The notes below the pieces were generated by a model that was not told the origin of the DNA, did no database searches, and was given only the letters and a program-made list of their open reading frames with translations. This document shows, one piece after another, positions 1-10,800 of a stretch of DNA of 45,766 nt (position 1 is the stretch's first letter; each line of letters begins with the position of its first letter). Both the position numbers and the translations under genes were made by a program. Where the stretch lies: positions 1 through 45,766 of the forward strand of contig NDFF03000105.1 in assembly GCA_002150815.3 (NCBI GenBank), written 5' to 3'. Origin of the DNA: Grammothele lineata (taxonomy: Eukaryota > Basidiomycota > Agaricomycetes > Polyporales > Polyporaceae).

Positions 1-243
1 GAGGTCACGAGGTTCTGTGCGGCGGCTGTGTCGTCACGGCCCGGCGACTCTCCTTCTAACTTCTCTGAGTACCTTCGCCTCGCATCTTGACAACTCAGAC
101 TCCTCCTCGCACGACTTCACTCAGCTCTGCCAGCCGTCACCCAATCTCGTCCCGAGCTTGGCGTCCGTTGCTGCGCACAACATCTCGCGGTTTGGGCCAT
201 CCGCGACCGCCCCAAGCCCGCGCCACCGCCTTTTGTGAGTGTC

Positions 244-2475
244 ATGTCCGACACGGTCAACGAGGTACGCAAAGGCCTTACCGTCGCCATAAACGCTGGT
301 ATGTCGTCCGCATAAAGGTGCTCCTGCTTATGTTGATGTAAAGAGGCCATTCTCAGTGTTTTGGAGAGATCACTGGCAGGATCGCGGAGATTGTAAACCG
401 CACAATCCGGGGAGCGGCTTTCACAAACTTTCTTTGCCCTTCTCGCCCAGCTCTCCGCCTCCTCCTCTATTACCCCCGGTTTGCCCCTTACCCACAGTAA
501 ATCTTACTACCCAAGACCTCCGCCTATCTCCGTCGACTTCCGTCCTCCCGAGGAATAGATATAAAGAATCTTTCCCGTCGTGGAAAACGACAAGTCCCAA
601 ATACCCTCCCGTTGAACCCCTTCCGGCAGCTTCGACCTTGATGCAGACTCCGCGCAAGTCCCTGATACAGGATGCAAAGGTGTCCCGGATACCGTATACC
701 CCGCACAACGCTTTTGAACTTATATCCCCATCATCCTCGCAGCCTCCCGTGCCGTCCGTTTCCTCTCTCGTCATTGATATTGGGCTACATCAACAGGCTG
801 AGGCAACCACCATCCATGGCAGGCACGTTACTGATAGTGGAAAACTAGTAGCAAATGAGGTGTGTGAAACCTCGCGTTGTGCGTTGCACGTGCATTGACG
901 ATTCCTCAAGTACAAGGCACGAGTGACAGAAAAGAAAGCGCGGCTTAGAGAGGAGCTATTTCAAGAGTTGTACCGTGTCAGATTCCGAGCAGGTACATCT
1001 AGTCAAGTCTCACTAAGAAGTTACTAACTTCTCAACCAATGCCATTCTCCAGTGCACGGCACGAATATCATGGTATTCAAATCATTCTGATGTGAATGTC
1101 TTCTCATTTTCTCCCTGTCCTCCCATAAAACAGTCCTCAATTCCGCTCCAAGTGAAGGCACGATTGGATAAGCTGGATGCATGTGCGTACAGACATGCCA
1201 CCGCACCATTACAAAAGCTAATCCTTGAATAATCTGCCTTGCTTGAAAACACGGTCCTCGGGTACTGGACGTGCACATACGGCGTTTGTTCCTAGCGACC
1301 GCTACTCCTCCAAACTGGAACGTCAAGGCTGAACCGAACGAGGGACAAACGGTTTCGGAAGGCCACGTGAGTCATTCACCAATAGCTATCGCTAGACTAT
1401 TTGAGCACGCGTTGCGCAGCATCTCGACCCCGAGTTCCTCCAGTGCGCAATAAGGAAAACAAAAGAAGTTTTGAGACGGTGAGGATGACATGTTATGACT
1501 TGAACCTCTCCAGTTCAACTTGCTCTCAGTCCTAGGTCACCAAAAACCTCTGACTCGGCGCTCTACGTGCCTCTTTCTCAACGAAGCGCAAATGAAGAAG
1601 AGACCGAGGAGTATATTCAGCCCAAACGCAAGTTTCTGCCCGCCTTTTTACCCAGGACGGATGAAGCAGAGGTCGATGCGCTGTTCCACAAGCGGGGGGT
1701 CCTCGCGAAATGCATGCAAGAGCAAATCTCACATAACGACATTGCGCACCTACAGCCCTACCGCTGGTTGAACGACGAAATCATTAACTTCTACGGGCAG
1801 ATGATCCTCTTGCGTTCAAAGGAGTTGAAGACGAATCCAGGCACGGGAAAGCGGCCACTGAACGTGTACTTTTTCAACTCGTTCTTCTGGCCAAAGCTGA
1901 AGGAAGAAGGGTATGAGAAGGCAAGGTTGTCGAAGTGGACGAAGAAGGTATGTCTTCTATGACGAGTCCGGACTCCAGTGTTATTCCAGTGTTAAAAGTG
2001 GCGGTCTTCCGGAGTGTAGGTCGACATTTTTTCGGAAGACATTATTCTCATTCCCATCAACCACAACAACATCCACTGGAGCGCGGCCGCGATCAACTTC
2101 CGGAAGCAGCGGATAGAGTCCTATGACAGCTTGGGCATAGTCCGTTCTCAGGTACTCAAGCTGTTGCGGCAATATCTAGATGATGAACATCGGAATAAGC
2201 GGCAGAAGCCATTCGACTTTACGGGCTGGGAGGATTATACCCCAAGTGTAAGTCACTCTCACTTCTCCCTTCCCTTTGAACAGCTGGTAGACGTCCGCCT
2301 CCAGAATACACCAAAGCAGGGGAATACATGGGATTGTGGCGTCTTCACCTGTCAGTTCCTCGAGGCTCTATCTCGCGGCGCTGAACAATTTGCATTCAGT
2401 CAAGCCGACATGCCCTATCTCCGGCGCAAGATGGTCTGGGAGATCGGACATGTCCAGTTACGGGCCGATGCGTAG
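244..2475 (+). CDS. ULP1: Ulp1-type SUMO protease (C48 cysteine peptidase), nine exons, 570 aa
   Basis: Proposed exons: 244-298, 357-859, 911-992, 1053-1072, 1134-1182, 1296-1366, 1420-1478, 1530-1947 and 2020-2475. All junctions keep phase and give 570 residues. Members of this family cleave SUMO precursors and remove SUMO from targets, usually at the nuclear envelope or in the nucleus. The N-terminal half (to about residue 280) is proline/serine-rich and looks disordered; residues around 180-210 are a basic helix. The C-terminal part is the peptidase: WLNDEIINFYG, then FNSFFWPKL, His438 in NNIHWSAA, Asp455 in ESYDSLG, Gln519 in PKQGN and Cys525 in WDCGVFTCQF. The order His-Asp-Gln-Cys matches the family. 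The 1948-2019 intron is certain because the protein resumes at VDIFSEDI. The 5' exons are less sure, above all the start at 244 and the 20-base exon 4. A 36-base GT-AG segment at 2248-2283 is in frame and may be intron or coding. Confidence 0.9.
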
Positions 2476-3354
2476 CTCTCAATCTGACTTATCCTAGTAC
2501 TTGGCTGTCCTTCTCCGTTCAGATTGTTCTTCAAAACCCAGGCTGTCAGGCCCAAGGACTTTTCACTGCACCCTAACAGGCTGGATGGGGGGCACAATCA
2601 CAGTCTTTGGTAGATATGCGCAGAAACGATGTATAGGGACCACCGTCACGAGCACACTACAACAATGGGGGAAACAGAGGACTAGAGTCATTGACGCTCA
2701 TGTCGCGCCATTGCAGCTTTGAAGAAAGATATCATTGTGTGACATAGGGAGAGAACTAATTATAAAGTTACTACACACCATTTGGTCGAGTGGAATAATC
2801 CAGTCGCCAATAGGCACAATTCAAGTGGTTGTTATACGGAGGTGGACAGCACGGCCAAACCTCGTGATAGACAACAATGATAGGCTGAGCGTGGGCAAGC
2901 TGAGGGTGAGATAGACAACCGAAGCCGTCGTTGCCAATAAGATTAGTGGGTGAAAGGGGCATGAGCATGAGAGGATAGACAAGTATCTAATAATTTAAAC
3001 GTACAGGAGCCGGCTAACAGGGGGGGTACAAGCAGGAAGAGCACGAAGTGACCACGAGCCCTACCTACGAGGATAAAATTCTCACCTAGACACTACGCGA
3101 TCGTCCTGGAAGGCAAGACATCACAATGACCAGCCGAAGTTGACGTGTTCCGGTGGACGAGCAGCCTAGCGGGGACATAACGTTTGTGGAAATCGACTGA
3201 CGGCGTTGAGGCCAGGTCGAATTGACGGATGTTGACGAACGGGGAAGCCGGTCGGAATCGAAGCCTTCACAGCGGCACTGCGGCAAACGCCAGCCACCTA
3301 TCAACACGAATCGTGACAACGACAGAACCGGAACACGCTACTCACACGGTCGCC
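2476..3354. other. Intergenic stretch, no gene seen
   Basis: After the SUMO protease stop codon there are only short ORFs in all frames, with no protein motif and no convincing splice-site pairs joining them. The 3' untranslated region of the protease gene probably lies in the first few hundred bases. I see no repeat or RNA gene here. Confidence 0.5.
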
Positions 3355-3979
3355 ATGTCGCGCGGCAAGTCTGACCATCCCGCCACCCCTTTGACGCAAG
3401 AAGATCCGAACGGACAAGCGAGGCCAGCGAGACCAGCGAGGCAGCGGAGGCCCCGAAGGAACCGTACGCGACTGGAGGTCCAAGGGATCAAACGAATATC
3501 CGCGCAAACGAGTGTCCGCGACTTCCTCGACGTGTCGAGCAAGCTAAAGAATAAGCAGAGCTTCACCACGGGGCATGACCGGGAGAACAAACGTGAGACG
3601 CACCTTGGTCTCGTCCGTCCCGAAACCATCCACGCCCCCCCCCCCCAATCGAGCTCATCATCCCAATCAGCCCTTGACTTCTTGTGAGTCTCGAAAAGCG
3701 CCTTGCTACGAGTCCCACTGGATTTCGAGAGCTTCGATTTCAACGGATTCAACTTTGAACGGCAGAACAGGGCGGCCGTCTGTCTCAACGAGAGCATGTT
3801 TCCATCGCAGTCGTCAGAGGTCGTGATCGTACAACTGCAGAGTGTCCGGGACGCACCCAAAGAATACCCAAAGCCTGCGACGTCAGCAGGCATCCCCTCC
3901 CTCGTGTTCCCAGCCCTGAGAAGCTTGCGGCCAGCTGGAACCGGTACCGGCGGCGTCCGTAGGAGTCGCGGAAATCCAT
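3355..3979 (+). CDS. Doubtful hypothetical gene, one or two exons
   Basis: An ATG at 3355 opens a frame of about 110 codons rich in Pro, Arg and Ser, ending just after a possible donor (GTGAGT at about 3684). A second frame on the same strand, from about 3700 to 3979, encodes about 90 residues including FERQNRAAVCLNES. A 12-base C tract at 3635-3646 lies in the first part and may shift the frame. The opposite strand is also open over 3342-4112 (256 codons), as often happens in GC-rich DNA, so strand and reality are both uncertain. No domain recognised. Confidence 0.3.
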
Positions 3980-4300
3980 AAACTGCGTGGGCTGGACCGA
4001 AGGGAGGAGAAACGGCAGGGGCAATAGCCAAAGCCGGACCACCGAGCGGGTGGACTCGAAGTCGTCCTCGCACGGTGGGAGGAGGGACAGGGCGAGAATG
4101 GACTGGCGCCATAGACGGGCGACGGGCGAGGACCGAGGACCGAGGAGAGCGATGGCAAGAGCTTCGAAACTAGTGTCGGCGGCGGGTGACATGTTGACGG
4201 AGCGAGACGAACATCTTGTACAGCCCAAACGTCGAAGAATGCAATGCAATGTAGATCGAATAGGAACATGAGCGGAGTAGGGAAGAGGAGGAGCGTCAAT

Positions 4301-4709
4301 CGTGCACAGTAGCCTGCCCCACGCCGCGCGCGCGTCGAGGCGCAACGACTCGGAGCACCGAGACGTCCGCCTTTTCACGCACGCTAGTCGTGTTCAAGAG
4401 CCAGGTGCGTGTATGACACAATCTGGGGGAGAAGTAGAAGAAGACCAGTCGTGCACAACGGCCTGCCCCACGCCGCGCGCGCGTCGAGGCGCAACGACTC
4501 GGAGCACCGAGACGTCCGCCTTTTCACGCACGCTAGTCGTGTTCAAGAGCCAGGTGCGTGTATGACACAATCTGGGGGAGAAGTAGAAGAAGACCAGTCG
4601 TGCACAACAGCCTGCCCCACGCCGCGCGCGCGTCGAGGCGCAACGACTCGGAGCACCGAGACGTCCGCCTTTTCACGCACGCCGGTCGTGTTCAAGAGCC
4701 AGGTGCGTA
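4301..4709. repeat. 149-bp tandem repeat, about 2.7 copies
   Basis: The unit starting CGTGCACA occurs at 4301, 4450 and 4599 with a constant period of 149 bases. Copies are almost identical over the shared length; the few differences are near the unit start (AGTAG, AACGG, AACAG) and in the third copy (GCTAG to GCCGG). Copy three breaks off after AGGTGCGTA near 4709. Since 149 is not a multiple of three, ORFs through the array change frame in each unit, so it is unlikely to be protein-coding. Each unit holds a CG-rich core (GCCGCGCGCGCGTCGAGGCG) and an A/G-rich tail. Confidence 0.97.
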
Positions 4710-5815
4710 CATTACACGGTCTGAGAAAAGAGCGGAGGGCGTGGTAGACAAGAGGATGGGCGGCGTTGGTTGCAACAGCTCAGCCGACTCAGCTGGAGTC
4801 TGGACCGCCACCGGTTCAACGTCTTGACGCGTCACATGGTATCGATCAGAATGTGAGCGGAGTTTAAAAAGGACCCGCTCCGTTCCGGCCGGCAGGTCCA
4901 TCCGAACGGTCGGATTAAACCTCCGTGTCCGGATTGGACGTAGTACGCATGCAACCGACGGTTGTTCGCCAGCCGCCGCAGAACAGTGTGGGGTCGAGAA
5001 TCCTTTATGGGGTGAGGTGGGGATCGAGCTTTGCATAATAGAGTGTGCGAAGTGAGAACGGTGGAACGCGTCCAATGAAAGTCTTGGGTTAGGGACAGGC
5101 ATGTGTTCGTCATCTTCCGGATCGTTTTCGCACATCGTCCGCAGCTCGCCCCGAAGATGCAAGCCCGCAGGGCAAATGCGCGCATGGTACGCGCAGAGAC
5201 AGCACTATATGAATACCATCCGCAAAGACTTTTCCTCCGCCCTTGCTTGTGCTATTGTTTCCTTGAGGTCCTAGGAACGTGTTGTTCTCCGTCCTGCAAC
5301 CCACAGCCGCCTCGAAGGCGTTCTGATCCTTTGGCGCGCGACCTGTGGACTCCGTCCCGTGACACGCAAAACGCCCGTCGAAGACATCTCCGGCCAGTAG
5401 TTCTCCTTGAAAGATCTATTCATAATCTGAGAACGTCCCGCATCGCTTGTATCTTTGTCCTTTTTGAGCGCAGCTCAAGCAGACGCTGTGAGCGAGGGTG
5501 CCGGAACACGTCCCTCTTCGACACGGACGGTTAAAAGCGCTTAGACGGTCGTTTAAAACTTGAACGAGGACACGCAAGACATCGGCAAATGTTACCATGT
5601 CCAGCTCGGTGGCCCACCCTGTTGCCCAGGCAAGGTGCTCCATCACGCGCCCAGAGTATCTGCTCCGCTGTGGACGGCATGGATGACCACCTGGATTATG
5701 TGGTGTCCTCAGTACGGGCGAGGAGCCCACGGGTCAACAATGCATCAAACCCGCGCGTGTCGATCAACGGTGAGCTGTGTACATGCGCTGGGCTCATGCG
5801 CCGCGACTCATTACA
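4710..5815. other. No gene recognised between tandem repeat and fold-back repeat
   Basis: ORFs on both strands are short (up to about 156 codons) and overlap each other without a recognisable domain or a coherent set of exons. A TTTAAAAAGG stretch near 4863 could be a TATA-like element, but I cannot tie it to a gene. Confidence 0.4.
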
Positions 5816-5945
5816 GCAGATTGCAATATGGATGAGACTGACCGCGTTTGTTTGGAGCGACGTGTGACTTGCTGGAAGGCTCCGCTCTTCCAATGCACCT
5901 TCCGACCAGGTCTTCCAATCTGATAAGCGCCCACGAGCCGTCGTT
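5816..5945 (-). repeat. Fold-back repeat A, left arm
   Basis: Read on the minus strand, this segment matches 6265-6395 read on the plus strand over about 125 bases, with many mismatches and short gaps. Shared blocks include CTTATC, GGAAGACC, TCTTCCAGC or CCTTCCAGC, GTCACACGTCGCTC, CGGTCAGTCT, TCCAT and GCAATCTGCTGTAA or GCAATCTCCTGTAA. The two arms are separated by about 320 bases, giving an old inverted repeat. No terminal repeat or target-site duplication is obvious. Confidence 0.8.
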
Positions 5946-6264
5946 TCCGGCTGCAGAGAAAGGCATCCGCTTGACTGTACACTACCGCCAACGATGGCGA
6001 GCGTACAGATTGACATAAAGCGAAATATGTTAAGGCGCATATAGTTCTTCCATGTCCATTTACATCGCTTCCGGTGAATGGAATTTCGATACAGAGAGTT
6101 ATTTCCACGTTCTGCATTGTTGTTCCGCGAGTAATTAGCTAGTCTAAAATTCCTCTAAAAGTTCTGTATATTCACTGGTGCATGAGAAATCACCTTTAAA
6201 GCCGCGCAGACCTGTTAACGTCACGCTAACATGCGAATGAGGTGTATGGCCAGTGTCCGAGCTG

Positions 6265-6395
6265 CCCAGCTTATCGGCGCCTAAGGGCCGGAAGACCTTG
6301 CCGGATAATGCGTCGGAAGATCGGAGTCTTCCAGCGCGTCACACGTCGCTCTGAAAAAGCTCGGTCAGTCTTGTCCATTTCGCAATCTCCTGTAA
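6265..6395 (+). repeat. Fold-back repeat A, right arm
   Basis: Partner of the arm at 5816-5945 in inverse orientation. The homology runs from about GCTTATC to CTGTAA and stops on both sides. In translation the two arms also look alike (VTRRS then RSVxSIxQS), but this follows from the DNA match and does not show that the arms code for protein. Confidence 0.8.
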
Positions 6396-7118
6396 AGACT
6401 TCCTTGAGTTGTTCCGGAGGCAGCTTTCGTCTTCCTGGGGCAGTGACGCTGGTTACTGTCTTCCGGAAGGTGCTATCAGACGCCGTGAACACCCTGCCTG
6501 CCTAAGTTTCCGACTCGTGAGAACCATTTGTACCACAGCCAAGGCCCTCGAATCCCGATTGTTCGCAAGCCGGACACAGTAAGGGCGCCTGAGAACACTG
6601 GAAAATGACATTGATACGTTTCGTGTAAGTTTTAGTACTTAGCCATACGAGGCCGTCTAGACAATCGAGTATACTCGCACTACGTTCAGGTTTTCGGCGC
6701 ACATATTGGCGGATCGTCTTGCGACAACGCATGCTGCTAACCGCTTTTTCTGGCTCCGAAAAAGTTAGTCGCACCCGTCTGGGACTGCTTTCGAGGCCAA
6801 TGTCCGGATGACAACCTCTCCTCGGGGATGAGCGCCGTCAGTTACCATTTTCAGTAATATCGGAAGGCAGGCGCAATAGGCGCACGCTGGTACGGTCTCC
6901 TTCCCATCCATGTCCGGAGTCCCGGATGACATGAGAGAGTAGGCGTATCAGGCGCCCGAACTCACCTCCTCCTCATCCGGATGACTCTGGGCCACGGGCT
7001 TTCTACGTGCGGAATTTTGGCCAACGCTGACGCCCAAAATCGTTGAGCGCTGCCCGGATCTCCGAGTCCGCACTGTCCACTCGCCACTTTCCGGGGGTCC
7101 TACGTATCCGGATAGATG
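6396..7118. other. No gene seen; small hairpin
   Basis: No convincing exon on either strand. A short perfect hairpin (CTTTTTC, 7-base loop, GAAAAAG) lies near 6742-6762. The stretch is rich in TCCGGA-type words, which also occur in the neighbouring fold-back arms, so it may be further decayed repeat DNA. Confidence 0.4.
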
Positions 7119-7188
7119 CCCGCTATTGTAAAACCAGCGTCGCCTTTACGCTCGCCGGGGTGTATTTCCGGATCACGGAAAGCCTCGG
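7119..7188 (+). repeat. Fold-back repeat B, left arm
   Basis: Reading plus, this segment matches the reverse complement of 7398-7465 over about 70 bases. Shared blocks are GCTATTGT, AAAACCAGCGTCGC, CGCCGG, GTGTATTTCCGGATCA (or GTGTGTTTCCGGATCA) and GG..AA.CC. The arms are separated by about 210 bases. It lies about 730 bases from fold-back A and may belong to the same class of decayed element. Confidence 0.8.
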
Positions 7189-7397
7189 CCGGGCCTGTCG
7201 GCAGCCAGTACGGCTCCCAGCTGCTCGCGACGGTCGACGTCCGCGATCTCCGTGACGGTTCGTAGAGTGACCAATGTAGGACGTAGAGCTTGTTTTCTGC
7301 CAAGCCGCGAAATTTTCCGCGCTTTGCGCCCAGCATGAGCGCAACTGGGTGAACGGTCGCCCTTCTTGAGCGGGCGTCTCAGGACTCGGATGGGGTT

Positions 7398-7465
7398 TTG
7401 CCATGATCCGGAAACACACACCGGCGGCGCGAAAGCGACGCTGGTTTTGACAATAGCTGGCAACA
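7398..7465 (-). repeat. Fold-back repeat B, right arm
   Basis: Inverse partner of 7119-7188. Identity looks higher than in fold-back A. The enclosed 7189-7397 segment has no recognised feature. Confidence 0.8.
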
Positions 7466-7823
7466 ATCAAATTCTCTGAGCGACGGAAAGAACACAGGAC
7501 TGATCAGTGCTACAACGCCAAGAATCACCAGGGCCTCCTTCTCCCGTCGTGTGCGCTGTCGGCGACCTGTTTGTATGCGCCATGCGCTGTATCATGTCCG
7601 GGTTGCGCGCTTGCTACTCGTCGTTCATGCAACGTTGCACCGAATTGTCCCCTATCATCCAGGTCCCGAAGATTGTTACCTACTTATCCTCTGGTAGCGC
7701 ACCATATCCGCCCGAGTCATCCATGCCGCTGCATCGATCAATGCCATTTAGACAAAGTCCACAGGTGAGGATACTAAGATGGTAAGAGAGAGCAAGCATC
7801 AGATTGCACCAGAACCTCTAGAA

Positions 7824-10800
7824 TTACAGCCCTAGGGATAGGTAAATTGCACGCTGGGCGGGGGGGAGAGTGTCGGGATCCAACTCAACCTCTCGATCGC
7901 CCTCGTTTTCCACTCTTGCCGACGATGTAGTGGACCTCGCAGATTGTCGGATATGCTGCTCAGATTGCCTTGCCTGTGCGGTGCGGGTTCTGTCAGCCTC
8001 TCCGTGCTCCCCCTGGGGCCCTGTTTGTGGTTCGTATGCCGGGTACCCATCCACGCCGCCCAAAATGCCTCTCCTCATGTGATCTTCGTCACCTTCCATA
8101 GCTGTGTCATGTCGAAGCCCTCCCGTTGGGGCAGCGGACCCGGGTAAACGATGTCGTCCGTAGATGGGTGGGGATTCCGCGTTGTTCGACTTCGGAGAGG
8201 GCATTTCCGTCATAGAGGGAGCGTGCGCGGAGACTGCTTTCGCAGCAGAGCGGGTGGTGGTGGAGTGAGGTTGAAGTAGAGGGCGTTCTTCTAGAACGTC
8301 GGAAGTCTCAGAAACCACGGGTTTACCCTGGGTGCAAAATACTTACCATCGATTATAGGTAATCTAGCAACATCAATGCCAGCGGAAGTCAGCCATCGCC
8401 GTATCTCCTCGCCGGTCGGAGCTTGTGGCGTTGCGGGTGGTGGCCGATTTCTCTCTAGGGCAGAGATCCGCTCATCCATGCGAGCGAGTTGAGGGAACTG
8501 CGGTCAAAGCAATTAATAGCGTGGGCGGGAACTTCGTCTAGAGCAGCCACTTACTATATCTTCTAGGGCACCGTTGGAGTGCTCTGACACAACGCCGGAG
8601 GACCTGGATGGCGGAGCCCCGTGCGGAGTTGCGCGCGCCTCCTCCAATTTAAGGAGACGCCATATCATCCACTCAATGACGAGCTTAGGTGCCTTGGTCG
8701 GATCTAAGAGGTTGGAAATGAGATCGTTCCCCGACAGACGTTGATCAGGCTCCCCGGCACTCTTGTCACCATCTTTCTCGCCGTTGTCCTTGTCCTTCAC
8801 CTGGAGTGATCTTTCAATGTTCATGGTTGCAGTAGGTGAATACTGCACGGTGGGCGCGGTCGGATGACTGGAGTCGATGGCGTTGGACCATGCTAGCATG
8901 GCTGGGTCAACCGCGCGGAACAGGCCACGCAACGAAGTCAACTGGTCGTCTGAGGGTTGCCCATCCGGAATGCCCAATGCTTGTGCGATGATCTTCTCGT
9001 GTTGGCCCTTGAGCGCGTTGACCAAGCTCTGCTCTGAGGTAATCAGAGCCTTGGTCTTCTCTTGTGCCTCCCTGTAGCAATCCAGAGCCTCCTTGACCAT
9101 GGTAACGTTAAAGCCAGTTTGCCACTCCAGGCAGGCATTCAACGTTGTCAGCCGGTTCTGGAACTCTAGCTCGAGCCCTCGGTGAGTGCGTCTCTCAGTC
9201 AGCAATTGTGCCCTAAGCTCCGAGGCATCCTCGATCTGGCGCAGGGCATTATCGAGGAAACGGAAAAGGAAGTGATGTCTCTCTGATACGTCTCCTTTGC
9301 GAGCGGCGTTGAGTTCTCCCACTGCGGCGTGAATGGTGCCGAGGGCAACGCTCAGTTTCATGATGGCTTGCATGACCATGTCGAAGCGACGATCTAGGAG
9401 GTCGGGTGCCCTGCCTTTGGGGAGGATAGCATGATATACGGTTGACAGGTCGGCGTCCTCTTTTTCCCACTCGCCCTGGTGCTCGAGAAAGTCGCACAAC
9501 TTATTCTGTGCGTGAGCCAATGCATCGTTCACAAGTCTATCGCGTTCAGAAGTGGTACCGGCTTGAGAAGGGGTAAAAGATGAGGTAAATGGCAGTCCGT
9601 CGATACGCTCCACTGATCGTGTCTCCGAGGGTGGTGCAGATGCAGGACGATCTTGTCGAAGTATGTCAGGGGGTGGCAGAACGACTGCAGAGGTGGACGG
9701 ATGAAGACCGTCATTGTCGATATCCATGGAAGCTTCTCCGTGTAAAAGCGAGTCCCGCAAGGCTTGCTCCTGTGAAGAGGACGTCCCCGGTATATTGCCA
9801 AAGACTTTCTCGTTGACGTATGCTGCAGTGCCAGATCTAATATCACGCCAGCCCGAATGAAGACCTTCCAGGCGGGGACGTCGGAAATCGTCCTTTGATG
9901 AATTACGTGCGAACACACGGAATGACTCCGCTCCATCGCGCAGCTTGGACCGGTGGTCGAGACTATGCTTGTGCCCAGTGATGTTCATCTCTCGGAACAC
10001 TTCATCGAGGGTGGCACTCGCATCGTGCGCTTTAAATTCCGACCGACTAAGTTGTGGTCCGGCAGACGACGGTCGAGGTGGTCGAAGGTCTTCGGCAGCG
10101 ATACGGTCTGGGTCCATCAAGGCCGCCCCCATGGCGTCACGGTCGTAGTCGTCAGGAAGAGAGAACCGGGGGAATTTAGTAGCTTCTTCTGGGATCATGG
10201 GGTACACGCCCCGTTGGCGGGCCTGTTCAGGCATCATGGACTTAGGAAAGACCGGGAAGGTGCCATCTGGTGGGCTAACAAACGCCGCCGGGGGGACATG
10301 TTGTCTGCCCGGCACAGGCCGCTCAAGCCGTGTATATTGTGCGACGACACTACTCGCGCAGCCGGCCTCGTCTCCTCCGGCGATCGGTTTGTGTACGCTA
10401 ACGAAGGAGTGGGCTGCCGCTGGTTTCTGGGACGATGTGTCTGGCTGCTCCTGGGGGACTAAGAAGACCGCGCAGTCAGATACGTCTCCAGCAAGGTAAA
10501 CGTGATAGATACATACCAGGGGGGTCGGAATCAGGCCTACCGAGTTGGGATTTTGCCTTTGGCCCGTCCGGTTCGTCGTCCTCTGACGCTTGCACCGTCG
10601 CGGTGATATCTTCTGTCGGTCGTAGTTGTTCCAGATCTTTCCACGATTCTGAGTCATTAGTCAACGGTCACTCCGGAACTCTAGATAGTCTCTCACCCGG
10701 GACGGTAGGGGGCTTCGAAGGTAGCAACCCGTGGCTCGGCGGAGACACAGATTCCCTCAGCCTGGACTTTTTCTCTATCGCACGGGGTGTGGGATCGCTG

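Noticed and set aside
3342..4112. 256-codon minus-strand ORF
   Set aside because: It has no domain and is antisense to an equally plausible plus-strand frame. Low-complexity, GC-rich sequence makes long open frames likely by chance.
4302..4827. Three ORFs with repeated HAARASRRNDSEHRDV protein sequence
   Set aside because: They come from the 149-bp repeat, whose period is not a multiple of three, so each copy is read in a different frame.
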